Part shown: positions 21,129 to 32,277 of the stretch, in pieces
Layout: each line of letters begins with the position of its first letter
Numbering within the stretch: position 1 is the stretch's first letter
From: Cricetomys ansorgei
Taxonomy: Eukaryota; Chordata; Mammalia; Rodentia; Nesomyidae
Direction: 5' to 3'
Assembly (NCBI GenBank): GCA_026225945.1
Contig: JAMJFZ010001815.1
Location: 3,694,001-3,758,000, forward strand
DNA: 64,000 nt
The notes under the pieces: generated by a model
Seen by the model: only the letters and a program-made list of their open reading frames with translations
Databases searched by the model: none
Told to the model about the DNA's origin: nothing
Made by a program: the position numbers and the translations under genes

Positions 21129-21571
21129 AAAGCTTTTTGCTTCTGGTCTGGTCAGTTTGGGAAACACTACATGAAGAACTGTGGTTTCAGGGGTTTCAAA
21201 GCTCTGTATCTTCAAATATTACTCATCCCTAAGCAATCTTGAACATTTTTCTGATTGATTCGAATTCTGCTACATTCATCATATGCATTCATATTTCAAA
21301 AAAGAAAAAGACCTTATTACTACTGACCCTCTCTCACTCTTCTCCCCCTCCCTCCTCTTCCCCTCCTCCCTCCAGTAAGCTGGTTTCTTCCCTGTGTGGG
21401 AATATTTGCCCTCAATTCATAGATTTTAAGAATTGGAGCTCTTGTGTAGCTTTCCCTGCTAGTGTCAAAGCCTCACTGTTAAGCACCCAGGAAATCTCAA
21501 GTAAACAGCCTTGTCCCCAATCTCCTCTGATCCAGGAAAACCAATTAAGAAGGAGCACAAAAGTGCCCCCT
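21129..21571. other. Unique sequence with a short pyrimidine-rich patch
   Basis: A CTCC/TCCC-rich stretch lies at 21331-21375. The frame 21239-21652 (137 codons, +) owes its length partly to this patch and the CAAA array; no family match. Confidence 0.4.
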
Positions 21572-21611
21572 GCAAAACAAACAAACAAGCAAACAAACAA
21601 ACAAAAAACAG
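21572..21611. repeat. (CAAA)n microsatellite
   Basis: Seven or more CAAA/CAAG units. Confidence 0.9.
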
Positions 21612-22109
21612 ACCAGCTCAGGGAGCAACCACATTTGGGAGAAAGGAACTAAAGCTTTTCATTTGCTAAGGCCCAATGCTGGAGAGGCTCCCTTCCTCCT
21701 TCTAAATCAGAGAAAGCACTATGCTGCCCAGGAACCCAGAGAGTACCAGGAGCCCCTGGGACACCAGTTACTTCTCCCGCTTCCACAGTGAAAGGAAAAG
21801 CTGCTTTAATTGCACAGCAATCTTTAGAGGAAGGTCCTCAGCAGACCACACTTTGAGGATTCATACACGGCGCTTACCAACTCCACAATTATATGTTTGA
21901 AATATAAATGACTCGGTAGCATTTGGCTTCAGTTTTCACTCTTGTTTTAAAACTCATCCCTCTCCTACCTTTGAAGTGTAGAGAGCTCTCTTAGTCACCA
22001 GCCATTCTGGATGGCAAAATGTTAATCAGAAGAATTTATTTTCTGTGCTAACAAATGTTTTCCTTGGAGATTTTTTTTTTTAACATTTTAGACAAAATTT
22101 TTACAAAAG

Positions 22110-22111
<2 letters not shown>
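21612..22111. other. Unique sequence
   Basis: No recognised repeat or exon; a T-run lies near 22072-22081. Confidence 0.4.

Positions 22112-22143
<32 letters not shown>
22112..22143. repeat. (GA)n microsatellite
   Basis: About 15 uninterrupted GA units, a homopurine tract. Confidence 0.95.
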
Positions 22144-22146
<3 letters not shown>

Positions 22147-22337
22147 ATTAAGTCAGATGTTGGCGAATTTCCCCAGGGAACAGTGTCTTCATCTACAAGA
22201 TGCTCTGGGTTTCTGAGATGCTGCAGGAGGCTACAGCTTCCACAGACAGGGGGATGGCCACTGAGACATGAAGTCAAAGACTCTTCTCCTCCAAGGGGAT
22301 TTATTATGATGCTACCAAGGGTGAGCGGTAGTGCTGA

Positions 22338-22420
22338 ATGTGCGGCTGTGTGGCTGAGTGCTTGCCTGGCACTCGAAAGACTTTGGCTTCCATCCACAGC
22401 AGTGAAGATGAAAAATTAAG
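22338..22420 (+). mobile_element. ID-like SINE fragment, diverged
   Basis: GCTGAGTGCTTGCCTGGCAC followed by GGCTTCCATCCACAGCAGTG and an A-rich end is the order of the tRNA-Ala-derived ID head and B-box. It is shortened and old. Confidence 0.6.
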
Positions 22421-22439
22421 TGCAAACAGTGATAATAGT

Positions 22440-22900
22440 AATGTAAGAAATTAACAAAACAATACGAGCACCTTTAAGAAGGCTTTGGCCAGCCTTTTGC
22501 CATCACGTATGAATAACCGAGAACCATTTCTCCAGGGCTCTGATCAGCAGATTTGATATATGGATTGCGATCAATTTTTTCTTATGGCAAATCTATATGT
22601 TATTCTCTGTCTTCATTTGGTGCTATTTGCTGAGTGGCTGTTACTCAGGGGCAGAGGTCGCTCTCTGGCAGTGGAGGCAGCCGGGTAATCTTTTACTCTT
22701 CATAAGAAGAGTGTGAGATATTAAATCACACTTGACGTACCTGAGGCCCAGCAACTTCATCCATATTTTATCTGCTGTAAATTTAATACCACAGCACTTT
22801 TTAGGGTGATGTATTTATTAACTGGCTGGGGATGAGCGGTCCAGAAATTCAGTTTGTTCAGGAAAATAAAATGAAGACAGTCTGACAAGTTTGAGAAGTA
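22440..22900. other. Repeat-free sequence; candidate conserved non-coding element
   Basis: About 460 bp with no repeat signature between SINE-rich neighbours. It contains TGATCAGCAGATTTGATATA, GTAAATTTAATACCACAGCA and several TAAT cores. Nothing here proves function; a multispecies alignment would decide. Confidence 0.25.
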
Positions 22901-23361
22901 AGCACAATGGCTATTTATTACTTTTTAAACACACGGTTTGCTGAGACGTCTTTAGTGGTGTTTGTTCAATAAATGCAGAGTGAGTTCCAAATCATCTCAG
23001 CTTGATTTTTTTTTTGAATTTTAATAAAATCTCTTCTTAAAGCAGTCTGTGCCTTCACCTACAGTGGCTCAGTTTCCAGCAGCTTGCCTTTGGGGAAAGA
23101 ACCAACTCTGTGTGAATCACGGTGCGCAACTGTGAGAAACTGAGTCACATTCAGATTCTGCTGTAGTTAGAGGCCTGCCTGCCAATTGTCAGTTGGAAAC
23201 ATTTTGTAGTTAGAATTAAGAGAACTGCCCTCAGTTTCTTTGGAGCATAGGTGTAGTCAAAATATCTAGAAGGCAGTTTGAAAGCATGACCATTTAGTAA
23301 AACATCAGTAGGACTCCATCTGGGGCCTATGAGACCCACAGTCATGAGCTTTTTTGACTAG
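22901..23361. other. Unique sequence
   Basis: No recognised feature. The minus frames at 23151-23505 span the unique/SINE boundary. Confidence 0.4.
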
Positions 23362-23597
23362 GCTTATAGTAGCAGACTTAGTAGGTAAAAGTGCTTGCCT
23401 GGGTAGCCTGTGGGCTGTGTTCAATCCCCAGAGCCTACTTAAGGGCTGGAGGAGAGAATTTGCTGACCTCAGCATGCAGGCTGTGGTATGCACTGGTACA
23501 CACACATACCCCTAATTAATTCATTCATTAATTAAATTATTAAATAAATCAATAAAAATTTAAAAGCAGGCTTCAAAATAAAAAAAAAAAAAAAAAC
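23362..23597 (+). mobile_element. B3/B4-type SINE, sense
   Basis: AAAAGTGCTTGCCTGGGTAG, TGTTCAATCCCCAGAGCCTA (B-box region), GCTGACCTCAGCATGCAGGC, ACACACACATACCCC, an ATTAATTCATT-rich stretch, and a final A-run at 23579-23596. Confidence 0.75.
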
Positions 23598-24081
23598 AAC
23601 AGAGCACTCTTTGTTGCTTCCCTTCCCCCTCTGATATCTCTTGAGTTTCACAGCATTTATGCTGTAAAATTGTTATTTCCTCCACAAATTACAAGCTGCT
23701 GGTGAGATGCACACACCAAGCCTCTGACTTCCTGGCTGTCTGGTGACTTCAGCTCTCAGCAGTCTGTTGAGGAAGGAGATGAGACCCGCTACATTTCTTT
23801 GTATCGTCTCCTCACAAAGCTTGCTTTTCCTTTTGCTTTCTGGGAAGTTCAGGATTGCAAACCTTGGCTGATCTTAGAGTTCTGTTCCTCTTAGCCAAGT
23901 AGAGACAGCATTCTGTGGTCACCACAGACCCCTTCTTGCACTCACTTGGAGATCACTGACTTTCTTCGACCATACAAGCCAATCAGCATCAGAAGCTGAC
24001 ATTTCTAAGGACGCTTGGAAAGCCCTGTTCCTCAGCTGACAAGAAGGTTCTAGGGTCTTTATTGCACACAGTAGGACTAGA
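23598..24081. other. Unique sequence
   Basis: No repeat or exon recognised. Confidence 0.4.
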
Positions 24082-24110
24082 AGATGGTTCTTAAAGCGTG
24101 TTCATCTCGT

Positions 24111-24156
<46 letters not shown>

Positions 24157-24264
24157 CCCGGGCATTGTTAAGCATTGTGGTCTCATCCTCACCCAGAGGG
24201 CTGAATCAGAGCTCTGTGGTGGGTTCAGCAACTCCAGCTGCTTGCTTAAGTTTGAGAATTGCTG
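24082..24264 (+). mobile_element. MER5A-like hAT element carrying a CAG array
   Basis: The left end GATGGTTCTTAAAG, then (AGC)14, CCCGGGCATTGTTAAGCATT, CCCAGAGGGCTGAATCAGAG, and the right end GTTTGAGAATTGCTG follow MER5A from end to end. In MER5A an AGCAGCATCAGCATC-type segment lies exactly where the array sits. Frames reading poly-Ser (+) and poly-Cys (-) are by-products of the array. Confidence 0.8.
24111..24152. repeat. (AGC)14 uninterrupted trinucleotide repeat
   Basis: Forty-two bases, 14 perfect units, no interruption, flanked by TCGT on the left and GACACC on the right. CAG/CTG class. It sits in a transposon, not in a recognised exon. Confidence 0.98.
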
Positions 24265-24627
24265 GATTCTAGTCCCCAAGAACTGCAAACAGATTCTATG
24301 TCTGCAATCTCAGCATTCCCAGGCAGTCCCTCCCTGATGAGGACAGACTTCTGGCATGATCTACCACATCACAGTCCTCTGGGAGTGAATCCATATTTGA
24401 TTGACTTTAGAGCTATCTCTCTGGTCAAGTGCCTTCCAATGCCAAGTTCAAATCCTGTTTTGGATTACTCGGTACGTTTAGAATCATCTCTTGTTGTGAC
24501 TTTTTGGAAGAGGAGTCTTACTTTCCTTAGAATGAAGAAGTCAAGGAAATGAATACATTTTGGGGGAAAGAAAATGGGTATCAGGAGGTCCCCTCACCCT
24601 GTTAGGCCTATGGGAGCTCTGATGGCA

Positions 24628-24804
24628 TTTATATGTGGCATGTGTACTGTGTGTGTGTACCTGGTGCCATCAGAGGGCAGAAGAGGGTGTCAGAGCCCCT
24701 AGGATTGGAGGGAAGTGGTTGTGAGCTGCCATTGTAGGTGCTGGGGATTGAACCACAGTCCTCTAGAAAAGCAGCAGTGCTCGACAAAACCATCTCTGCA
24801 GGTC
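24628..24804 (-). mobile_element. B3-type SINE, antisense
   Basis: GGGCAGAAGAGGGTGTCAGA, GTTGTGAGCTGCCATTGTAG, GTGCTGGGGATTGAACCACA and AACCATCTCTGCAGG are the inverted B3 order, with a GT-rich inverted tail on the left. Confidence 0.88.
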
Positions 24805-26038
24805 TCAAGAGGTCCTTTTTAACAGCTCGCTTTCGTAACTTTAAAATTCTGTGGTGGTGTGCTGACTTCTGTTTGTTTAGTATTCATAAAACATTCCTCT
24901 CTCAAATAAGAACTGGATTTTAGGAAATGGTGTTGAGATCCAGCTGGGTGTTCACTGTTTCTCTGTTAGGTGGGATGTTCAAAACTGAACACAATGTGCA
25001 AATGAGGGAATGCTTCAAACATCTCTTTCAGGTATTTACCCATCTTGCGCTTCCGAGCACACTCTTCTGAATGTACTTTAGCCCATCCCCTGGTGTTTTT
25101 TTTTCCCCCATGGTGTAAGGGAAAATGTGGTCACGTCCTACATCAAAAGACAGACTAACAAGAAAAACCACAGCGCAACATTTGATTATGGTCTTAATGG
25201 GACATGAGGGTCTTTAGACCCATAGGCCCAAACTGAACTACCCTTTAGTGCTTAGGCTAAGGAAGCATAGACCACCCTGTGCAAATGTGATGCTTAGATT
25301 CTTCCTGGCTCCTTTCTGTATTCCTTCCCTGAGTGTGAGGCAGAACATTTGATGACTCCTAAGCTAGAGAGAACATCTGCATGGCAACTGGGAGACAGGC
25401 GTGAAGGTTGTGTGATATTTCTAGTATTTTGGACTGCCTTTAGGGAAGATGGATTCTTGTTTCTAAGGTCTGTGTGGAGACCGAGGGATTTTAAATCCAA
25501 GGGTTGCCCGGAGGACCGGAAGCAGCAGGAGAAAGTCAGAGAAAGACTTTTCTGCTGAGGTGGAGTCAGAGGCCTTCCAGTGACAGTGTCATTTTCTAGA
25601 CCCCAGCAACACCTTTGGAAAATGTGAAGCTCACACCCGACTCTTCTTTCTGACCACATGTACGGAACTCCGTGATCAGAGCAGTCAGTTGGGTCTCACA
25701 CTTTGAGGGAGCTCAGCATGGCGCAGATCCCATGGGAAGAACTGGGATCACTGCAGTGGTGGAAAGGGACAGGGGCTTGAATCCCCCTTCAAGATTTTAG
25801 ACCCAGTTTAGCACCTAAGTGGACAGTCCACTTGATGTTTGACCCGAACTCTTGCTGTCCATCACTAAGGGAGTTCCTCTTACCTTTTTCCTATGTGTTC
25901 TGATGGGACTAGACAGATGCGAAGTGCGTTTCCAGAGACAGAACACCACTGAGCCTCTTCGTCTCCCAGCCTTTGTTGTTGCTTTCATTCTGAAAGTTTT
26001 CATTTTAAGAATAAATTTATTCGACTTATTTATTTGTG
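24805..26038. other. Unique sequence
   Basis: About 1.2 kb with no recognised repeat. The frames at 25294-25659 (-, 121 codons) and 25349-25558 (+) overlap each other and match nothing I know. Confidence 0.4.
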
Positions 26039-26130
26039 GTGTGCATATGTGTGTGTGTGTGTATGCGCGCGCACGCATGCGTGCATGTGTGTAGTATGTG
26101 CGTGAGTGCGTGTGTGTATGTGTGTGCGAT
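26039..26130. repeat. GT/GC alternating purine-pyrimidine tract
   Basis: Positions 26039-26093 alternate purine and pyrimidine without a break for 55 bp, with a GCGCGCGC core and the 14-bp palindrome GCACGCATGCGTGC. Interrupted GT sequence continues to 26130. Confidence 0.95.
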
Positions 26131-26416
26131 ACTATTTGGGAGACTTTGTTTTATTATACCTGTAGATACTCCAATCTGATATAAAAACACTGGTATAAAA
26201 AGTTGAATATTTACAGTTGGTGGCTTTTTATTAGCGCAGTTTTCCTGGCGGCCCCTTAGCTTTAATAGCACGAACCTCTCAGATAAATATGTTGTTTAAG
26301 TATTTAATGTATTTGCCGCTTCAAAATGAAAAGTAAGCGACCCGGCTAGGCAGTGTTTGAGCAGGAAGCTCAGAGCGGTGTGGAGACGCGGCATCTCTTC
26401 ACTCGTGTTTGTGGTC
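26131..26416. other. Unique sequence
   Basis: No recognised repeat; a few CpGs cluster at 26337-26420 (CGACCCGG, GACGCGGC). Confidence 0.4.
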
Positions 26417-26555
26417 GTTAACCTTGAGTGAATTAATACCAATCTCTGTGCCTCACTTTACCTCTAAAATGGCACTGATGAAAAGACCTCCCTATTAAAG
26501 TATTATTAAAAACTGAGTGAGTTAATATGGTATAAATACTAAAGGCTAAAGAAAA
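26417..26555 (+). mobile_element. MIR SINE
   Basis: GTTAACCTTGAGTGAATTAA, TCTGTGCCTCACTTTACCTC, TAAAATGGCACTGATGAAAA, then ACTGAGTGAGTTAATATGGT and AAATACTAAAGGC follow MIR from its core to its 3' part. Confidence 0.8.
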
Positions 26556-26949
26556 CCTCACCTTTAAATATTAACATCATTGCATTTAATGCTTGTCTAT
26601 CCTTTATAACGCATAGCGCCAAGTTGTAGAGGAATCTCAAACAGGTTCTACATCTCTTCTGTGTTTCTGTCTCACAGAAGGTGCCTTTAGTTTATATTGA
26701 TATACGTTATATTTAGGCATGAATCCAAGGAAAGGGGTGCCTTCTGGGTCTGCTCCTTACGTGTTTGTTTATTGTCTGTGTTCCGAGAGGGGAGGTAAGG
26801 GGAAAAGTAGGAAAACTGTTAACTCTAGGTTCCAGAAGAGTCTAGAAGCATCCAGAACATAGCCCTTTCCAAGCTCAGGGACCTTCATCAAGGCTCCTTC
26901 ATCATGCAGAATAGCCCTATCATGCACTGACTTCCAAGGTCCCTTCTGC
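26556..26949. other. Unique sequence
   Basis: No recognised repeat or exon. Confidence 0.4.
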
Positions 26950-27302
26950 TAAGACCTGAACTGCCCCCGACGTATTATTATGTTGGAAGTGCTCCCCAAG
27001 TGTGACTGTGTTGGCAGGTAACACTTTTAGGAAAAAAATTCATGTGAGATGAGACAAGGAGGATGGGACCCTAATATAGTGGGACTGTTGTTCAGCTGAG
27101 GCAAAAAAGAGAGACCGGGCACAGAGAGGAAAGGCTATGTGAGGATTCAGGTGAGGCATGTAAGCTAGGCAGAAAGTCCTCTCCAGAAATGGATCCTGTG
27201 GATACCCTGACTTCATCCTTCTGAACCATGAGTAAATACACTCCTGGTGCTTAAGTTCTGCAGCCTGTGGTATTTTGATATAGCAAAGAGAGAGAAGACA
27301 AC
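26950..27302 (+). mobile_element. MLT1/MST-like MaLR LTR
   Basis: ATTATTATGTTGGAAGTGCT, GAGACAAGGAGGATGGGACC, GAACCATGAGTAAATACACT and GCAGCCTGTGGTATTTTGAT with an ATAGCAAAGAGAGAGAAGAC end match the general MaLR LTR plan in sense orientation. Confidence 0.6.
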
Positions 27303-27569
27303 TTCTAGTTCTGGAATTTTGAGGTGGTTGTTAGCATAAAGCACACTTCTCTTCTTCCCTGATTGTCACAGCTCCGTGACATAAGAAAATTTGGGGTGGG
27401 GGAGGCGGGTTGGTCCAGAAACAGACCTGGACTTCCCTTCAAGGGGAAACAGACACCTTATATTGAATAGCAACTCAGTAGCTTTCACACTAAGTCCATC
27501 CTCTGGCCCACTGCCAATACCAAGGTGTTAGGAAGAGAAGTTGCTTTTCTTCCCTAAAACTCTGTAGAT
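27303..27569. other. Sequence between two MaLR LTR-like segments
   Basis: No repeat recognised. The two flanking LTR-like segments are in the same orientation but seem to be different subfamilies, so I do not call a provirus. Confidence 0.35.
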
Positions 27570-28005
27570 GTGAATTTAAAATCTTACAGCTCTCAGGACA
27601 AGCAACTACTTATGCTGAGTCCACTTGGAATCTCTGGATGTGATCTCTGGACGTGGGGGGACTGTGCAGATTTAATCAAGTTAAGATGAGGCTAGTCCCT
27701 GATCCAACAGGGCCAGTATTCTTATAAGGAGAGGGAGATTTAGACATGGCTATACAGGAGACTGCTATTGGAAGGTGTGGGCAGAGACTGGGATGACCCA
27801 CCTGGTGGCTAAGGAACTCTAATCATTGCTGGGAACCACAGGAAGCTGAGGAAGGCTAGATTGGGCTCTGCCTCTGCCCCAGAGGGGTAGGACCTTGTCA
27901 CAGATCTGATCTGATTCCAGTCTCCAGACCCACCAGAGAATAAGGTGCTGCTGATTTAAGCACAGTGATAATTTGCTGTGTTGACTCTCGGAAACTAGTA
28001 TAATG
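27570..28005 (+). mobile_element. MLT1-like MaLR LTR
   Basis: TTAATCAAGTTAAGATGAGG, GGGCCAGTATTCTTATAAGG, AGGGAGATTTAGACATGGC, CAGTCTCCAGACCCACCAGA and a GAAACTAGTATAATG end show the MLT1 order. Confidence 0.7.
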
Positions 28006-28570
28006 CCTCAGATTTATATAGCCACAAATGGAAATAACATAAACTCGGAGATGAAGGACAAAATTTGATATAAATCAGTCTCACTCAACAAAATTGCAAT
28101 AATTCCCAAACAATGCCCAAAGACTATAATTTAGAAGGGTATTAATAAAATGAGAAAATAAGTATATAGTTACTCCTTTTATAAATAGCTGCTATGGGGT
28201 CACACACTACTTGGTAGGCAATGATCTGAATATTGAAGTTGTGTGTTTCGGGAATCTTAAGAGGTGTTTCTATAATGCTCCTGAGGTATGCCATAGCCAG
28301 AGTCCTCTCCATCATTCCTACTGGAGGAATCCAATTCCCGTGTGTAACTAACAGTTGTAGCTGGTGGGAAGATGTGAATAAAACCTTACCACACTGTACT
28401 GCACCTATATTTTATGGATTTCCCCAGATTTTCTCTAAGAAACCAGAAATTTAGGGCCTGTTCACACAGCACCGAGGACCCAGTTACCCATCATGCTTTG
28501 AAAGAGGAACTGGGGCTGAAGGGTGTGAGGATACCTCTCCTGCCCAGAGAATAGAGTGTATACTGCCTGT
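28006..28570. other. Unique AT-rich sequence
   Basis: No recognised feature. Confidence 0.4.
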
Positions 28571-28571
28571 G

Positions 28572-28608
<37 letters not shown>

Positions 28609-28665
28609 ATGTGTGTGTTGTGTGTGTTGTGTGTGCACACATGTGTGCAGGTACACATTCTAAGT
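28571..28665. repeat. (GT)n microsatellite
   Basis: About 17 GT units, then GTGTGTTGTGTGTGTTG-type variants and a GTGTGCACACATGTGTGCA palindrome-like stretch. It lies where the CA-rich tail of the adjoining inverted B4 would be. Confidence 0.95.
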
Positions 28666-28945
28666 GCACTTACATGTGGTAGGCAGAGGCAAAAATGGGG
28701 AGCCTTCTTCTATTGCTTTCCACATTGATTTTGGAGAATCTCTCACTGACTCTGACTCAACTGTTTTCACCAGCTGGCTAGCAGGTGGGCTCCTGTGAAC
28801 TACTCCCCCCCCCCACCCCCCAGCCAGTGCTGAATGAGAGGCAAGTACATACTTCACTCTTACCTGGATACTAGGGATTTGAACCTAGGTCCTCTTGCTC
28901 TCCCAGCAAACGCTCTTCACTACTTGGGTGACTCACCATTCACCT
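28666..28945 (-). mobile_element. B4 SINE, antisense
   Basis: CTATTGCTTTCCACATTGAT, GAATCTCTCACTGACTCTGA, CACCAGCTGGCTAGCAGGTG, CCCAGCCAGTGCTGAATGAG, GGATTTGAACCTAGGTCCTC and TTGGGTGACTCACC are inverted B4 blocks. A C-rich run (28805-28821) interrupts it. Confidence 0.8.
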
Positions 28946-30473
28946 TTCTAACCTGAGAATTTAAATAAGAAAACCAAAGTCCCCCAAGATCTCCCAAGTG
29001 CAACAAGACAGCAGAAGATCTGGAACATTAAAGAAGAGCTGGAGTTACAGAAGAAGGTGAGGAAAAGAAAGGAATATGACTCTTGAGCTGAGCATAGGCA
29101 GAAGTTACTGGGAGCCAGGCAGAGACCACAGAATGGCCTTGGGAGCTGAGGTGATTCCGTGAGTATCCAGACCAACCAGGAGCACAGAGGGAAGGAAGAA
29201 AGGACAGACACACGGACAGATATAGAAAAGCTGGAGTTGGATGGTGTGTGCACATGTGCACACTCTAGTAGAGTGTACCTGTCACCGCCCACCTGGATCT
29301 TCGTGTATTTATCATGTACAGGGCAGGGGGAGTACTGAGTCAGGTGGTCTCTGTAGATGTACAGTCTCAGGTTGTAAATAGAAAGGAGGAGGAAGCTGAA
29401 GTTATTATTTTTTGGCACACACTGATCAACCATCTATAAACACTCATTCCTCAGCCAGAGGAGAAGGCTTTGTCAATTTTGAGCCCTGCCCATATGGGGA
29501 AAGGCTTTGCCAATCTTGAGTAGGAGGCCTTGGTCTTGTCACGGCTGTGCTTGTGTCAATAATACACATTCTCTCAACTTGAGTCACTCAGGACTTCTTC
29601 CATGCCCTGCACATGAGGTTTCTTCCCTCCATGTAAACAAGCTTGAAAAGCAAAGTTCAAATGCATCCTTCCTGTTTCACAGAGATGACTCTCACTAACA
29701 TTAGAGTAGAATGATGTGAAAGGTAGGAGAGGCTTCAGGGAAATTCTGCTTTGGGTGCTTTCCCTGGGAACTTCCATCTTGCATTTATTTGGTGGGATGC
29801 TTTGGGAACACTGGAGTATTTACATATGCGTAATGAGACATTTGGTTGATGTAAGCCTAATTTAAATATGAAGTTTATTTGTGATTCATATGCTTTTAAT
29901 AAGCACAATTCAATGGTTATTCCTTTAATAGTTTTGATAGCTTTGTTCATGAAAAAGTTTTTTTTTATGATGACATTATTCCTATCTGGGATGTTATATC
30001 AGGACTCTCAATAATGTTCAGATTTTGTCACATTTCAGATGCTATAGTTTTGTATTAGGAATGTTCGAGTTTGTCAAAATCCTCCAAGTTCAGGTGCAAC
30101 ATTCCATGGAAAATGTTGGTACGGAGGCAGAAAACCCATTTCCACAAGAGTTTTATTTCCTTTTAAAACCATGCTCACCAGAAGCAGTGTGTTGAGCCTT
30201 TGAGCACGCATGTGGAACAGACAGTTTTACATCTGCCTTGTTGGGGTTGGGTATCCTTGTACTTTCTACAGTGTTCTCATTTACAAGGTGATCATGATGG
30301 TGACCTTCATTTAGCCAAAGGCAGGGGACGCAGAGAGCAAAGCTGGGAGCTGAGCATGATGTAGGAGTTTGGCAGGAGGAATGCAGACTTCATGAGGGCA
30401 TTGGTCTTCTTCACTGCCCTCTACTCTATGGAACACCTGATGCTCGTCACTTTGATTTCTGTGTCTGTAAATA
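28946..30473. other. Unique sequence
   Basis: About 1.5 kb with no recognised repeat. The minus frame 28948-29433 (161 codons) begins at a SINE edge, is Ser/Leu/Phe-rich and matches no family I recognise. Confidence 0.4.
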
Positions 30474-30527
30474 ACAGGGTACCATCTTGTACTTAATGGT
30501 ACAGGGTGCCATCTTGTACTTACTGAA
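30474..30527 (+). repeat. 27-bp tandem duplication
   Basis: ACAGGGTACCATCTTGTACT at 30474 recurs as ACAGGGTGCCATCTTGTACT at 30501 with a similar continuation: two head-to-tail copies with a few differences. Confidence 0.85.
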
Positions 30528-31116
30528 TGCAGTTCTGTCAATCAAGAGACCCTGGAATCTGCATTCCTTCTATAAGTCATCTACTCCCCCCCTCCCAGGT
30601 GTCGCCCCCATCCCCTTTCATTGGTAGAAGTTTGAGAATCCTGAGCTACTTTTGTGCATGGAATGGAGGGAGGCCGCCTTTGTGTGTTCTCTGGATCGGA
30701 TCCTTGTCTTCCATCATGAAACGCCAAGTGTCAGACATCTGTTAAAGTCATTTCATTTTCATGAAGGCAGATTCGAGTAGGGGAACAGGAAGGTGAGAGG
30801 GAAGCAGGACCAAAGAGAACGGTGAAGAGGAGAGATGTCTGAGATGAGAAAGGCAGATGAAGCAGAGCAGGACATGAATGCACACTTGAAGCTGCAGGAG
30901 AGGAAGTGTCCAGCGCGGAATGAAAAGAAATGGGAGGAGATCAAAGGAGTCAGCCTCGCAGCTCCCGCGGTCCTATGATCGCCCACCGTCCTGACATGTT
31001 CTAGCTCCTTTACTTAATGGAGCATTGTGAGGGTGCACCAAAGTTCACATGCCAAAGTCAACGTGGAAGGGGCAACAGTCATGCATAAGTGATTTATACT
31101 CTTTTATTTGAAAAAT
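30528..31116. other. Unique sequence, partly purine-rich
   Basis: The stretch 30770-30945 is rich in AGG and GGA on the + strand. No repeat or exon recognised. Confidence 0.4.
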
Positions 31117-31155
31117 AGTTACAAAATCCCCCACCCCCCACCCCGCCCGCCCCAA
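31117..31155. repeat. C-rich tract
   Basis: Four C-runs (CCCCC, CCCCCC, CCCC, CCCGCCCGCCCC) separated by one or two bases. The complementary strand has four close G-runs, which fits the general G-quadruplex pattern. Confidence 0.85.
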
Positions 31156-32277
31156 AGAGCAAATGCAAAACGCAGCACTGACTGGCGGCCTTTTAATTCC
31201 TTTATAATTCAACTTGAATTTGTGAATCAGAGTCTCTTGTCCGTGTTGAAAAACCTCCTCAGGTGATTTTGATGTGCACCCCCACATAATAATCCCCAGC
31301 TAGAGCGTCTCAAGGGTCCTTTTTAACTCTGACAATCGATTTTTACCCAGTCTTCACAGAACAAATGTCACAGGTGTGTGGGGAGGAATTTTATCTTGCT
31401 TTGGATCTGAAATAGAAAGTTCCAGGCCTTTCTTAACATGTAGGCCAAGGATTCCTTCCCACTGCGCCTGAGGTGCGGTTTGCTCCCCATGTGGCCTATT
31501 TTCAAGTTTCCAGAGAGTTTGAGAATGTCCCTAGAGGAACATGGAGCGTTAGAAACAGGACAGTGTGGACATACTGGTACTAGTTGTGTGGACACTGAGA
31601 CTTTAGTATCCAGTTCCCCACAGAGTTTGGTGTCCAGAGAAACTGAGAATTACTGCACAAGTCGTAATAGGCTCCAAACAGGGAGAACAGTAAAACAGCA
31701 AGTGCCAGCGAAGCCTGAACCTCTTAGCTTTTGATCTGTGGGCTGAGCTGACATACTCCAGGCCAGTCACATGTGGGGCAGCCCTGCCTGGGTGAAAAGA
31801 CCACACAGGAAAGCACAAGAAGCAAAAGCTGGGCTTTGGAGCAGTGTCTGGAGAGGGAGGTGCTGCTGGTGAGTACCAGCTGGAGCTGCACCCAGTGTGG
31901 TGTGGTGGGGGGAGGTGATCTGGGTCTTCACAGTCCCCATGCCCCAGTGTGCTAAGAGCCCAGGTATGGAGGACTTGGCTTCTGCTTTCCCTGGGGACTA
32001 CAATCAGTCACCTCTCTTCAATCCTTTTGGGTTCATCCCAGGCTTGTATTTTCTAGTAATCATTACAGTTTTTTAGATATTGAATTGACACAATTTACAG
32101 TGTACAATATGTCATTTCAACACATTTATGAAGTAATGATCAGGACAGGGTAATTAGAGCATCCGTCTGCTTAGTACACACTGCCTGTGTGTTGTGTACA
32201 CTAAGAGCCCTCTCTGCCAGCTTCTCTGGGCTACACAACCCAGCACTGCCATATGTGTGCCTCACGATGGGTGTATG
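31156..32277. other. Unique sequence
   Basis: No recognised repeat or exon over 1.1 kb. Overlapping frames at 31368-31955 lie on both strands and lack any known domain. Confidence 0.4.

Noticed and set aside
24084..24272. Poly-Ser / poly-Cys frames at the CAG array, as if a polyglutamine-type gene
   Set aside because: The array sits inside a MER5A transposon, and the glutamine register has no supporting exon.
26950..28005. Provirus bounded by two LTRs
   Set aside because: The two MLT1-like segments are not alike enough by eye to be a matching pair, and the 270 bp between them shows no gag or pol.
28948..29433. 161-codon minus frame as a gene
   Set aside because: No domain, ordinary chance composition (Ser/Leu/Phe), and it starts at a SINE boundary.
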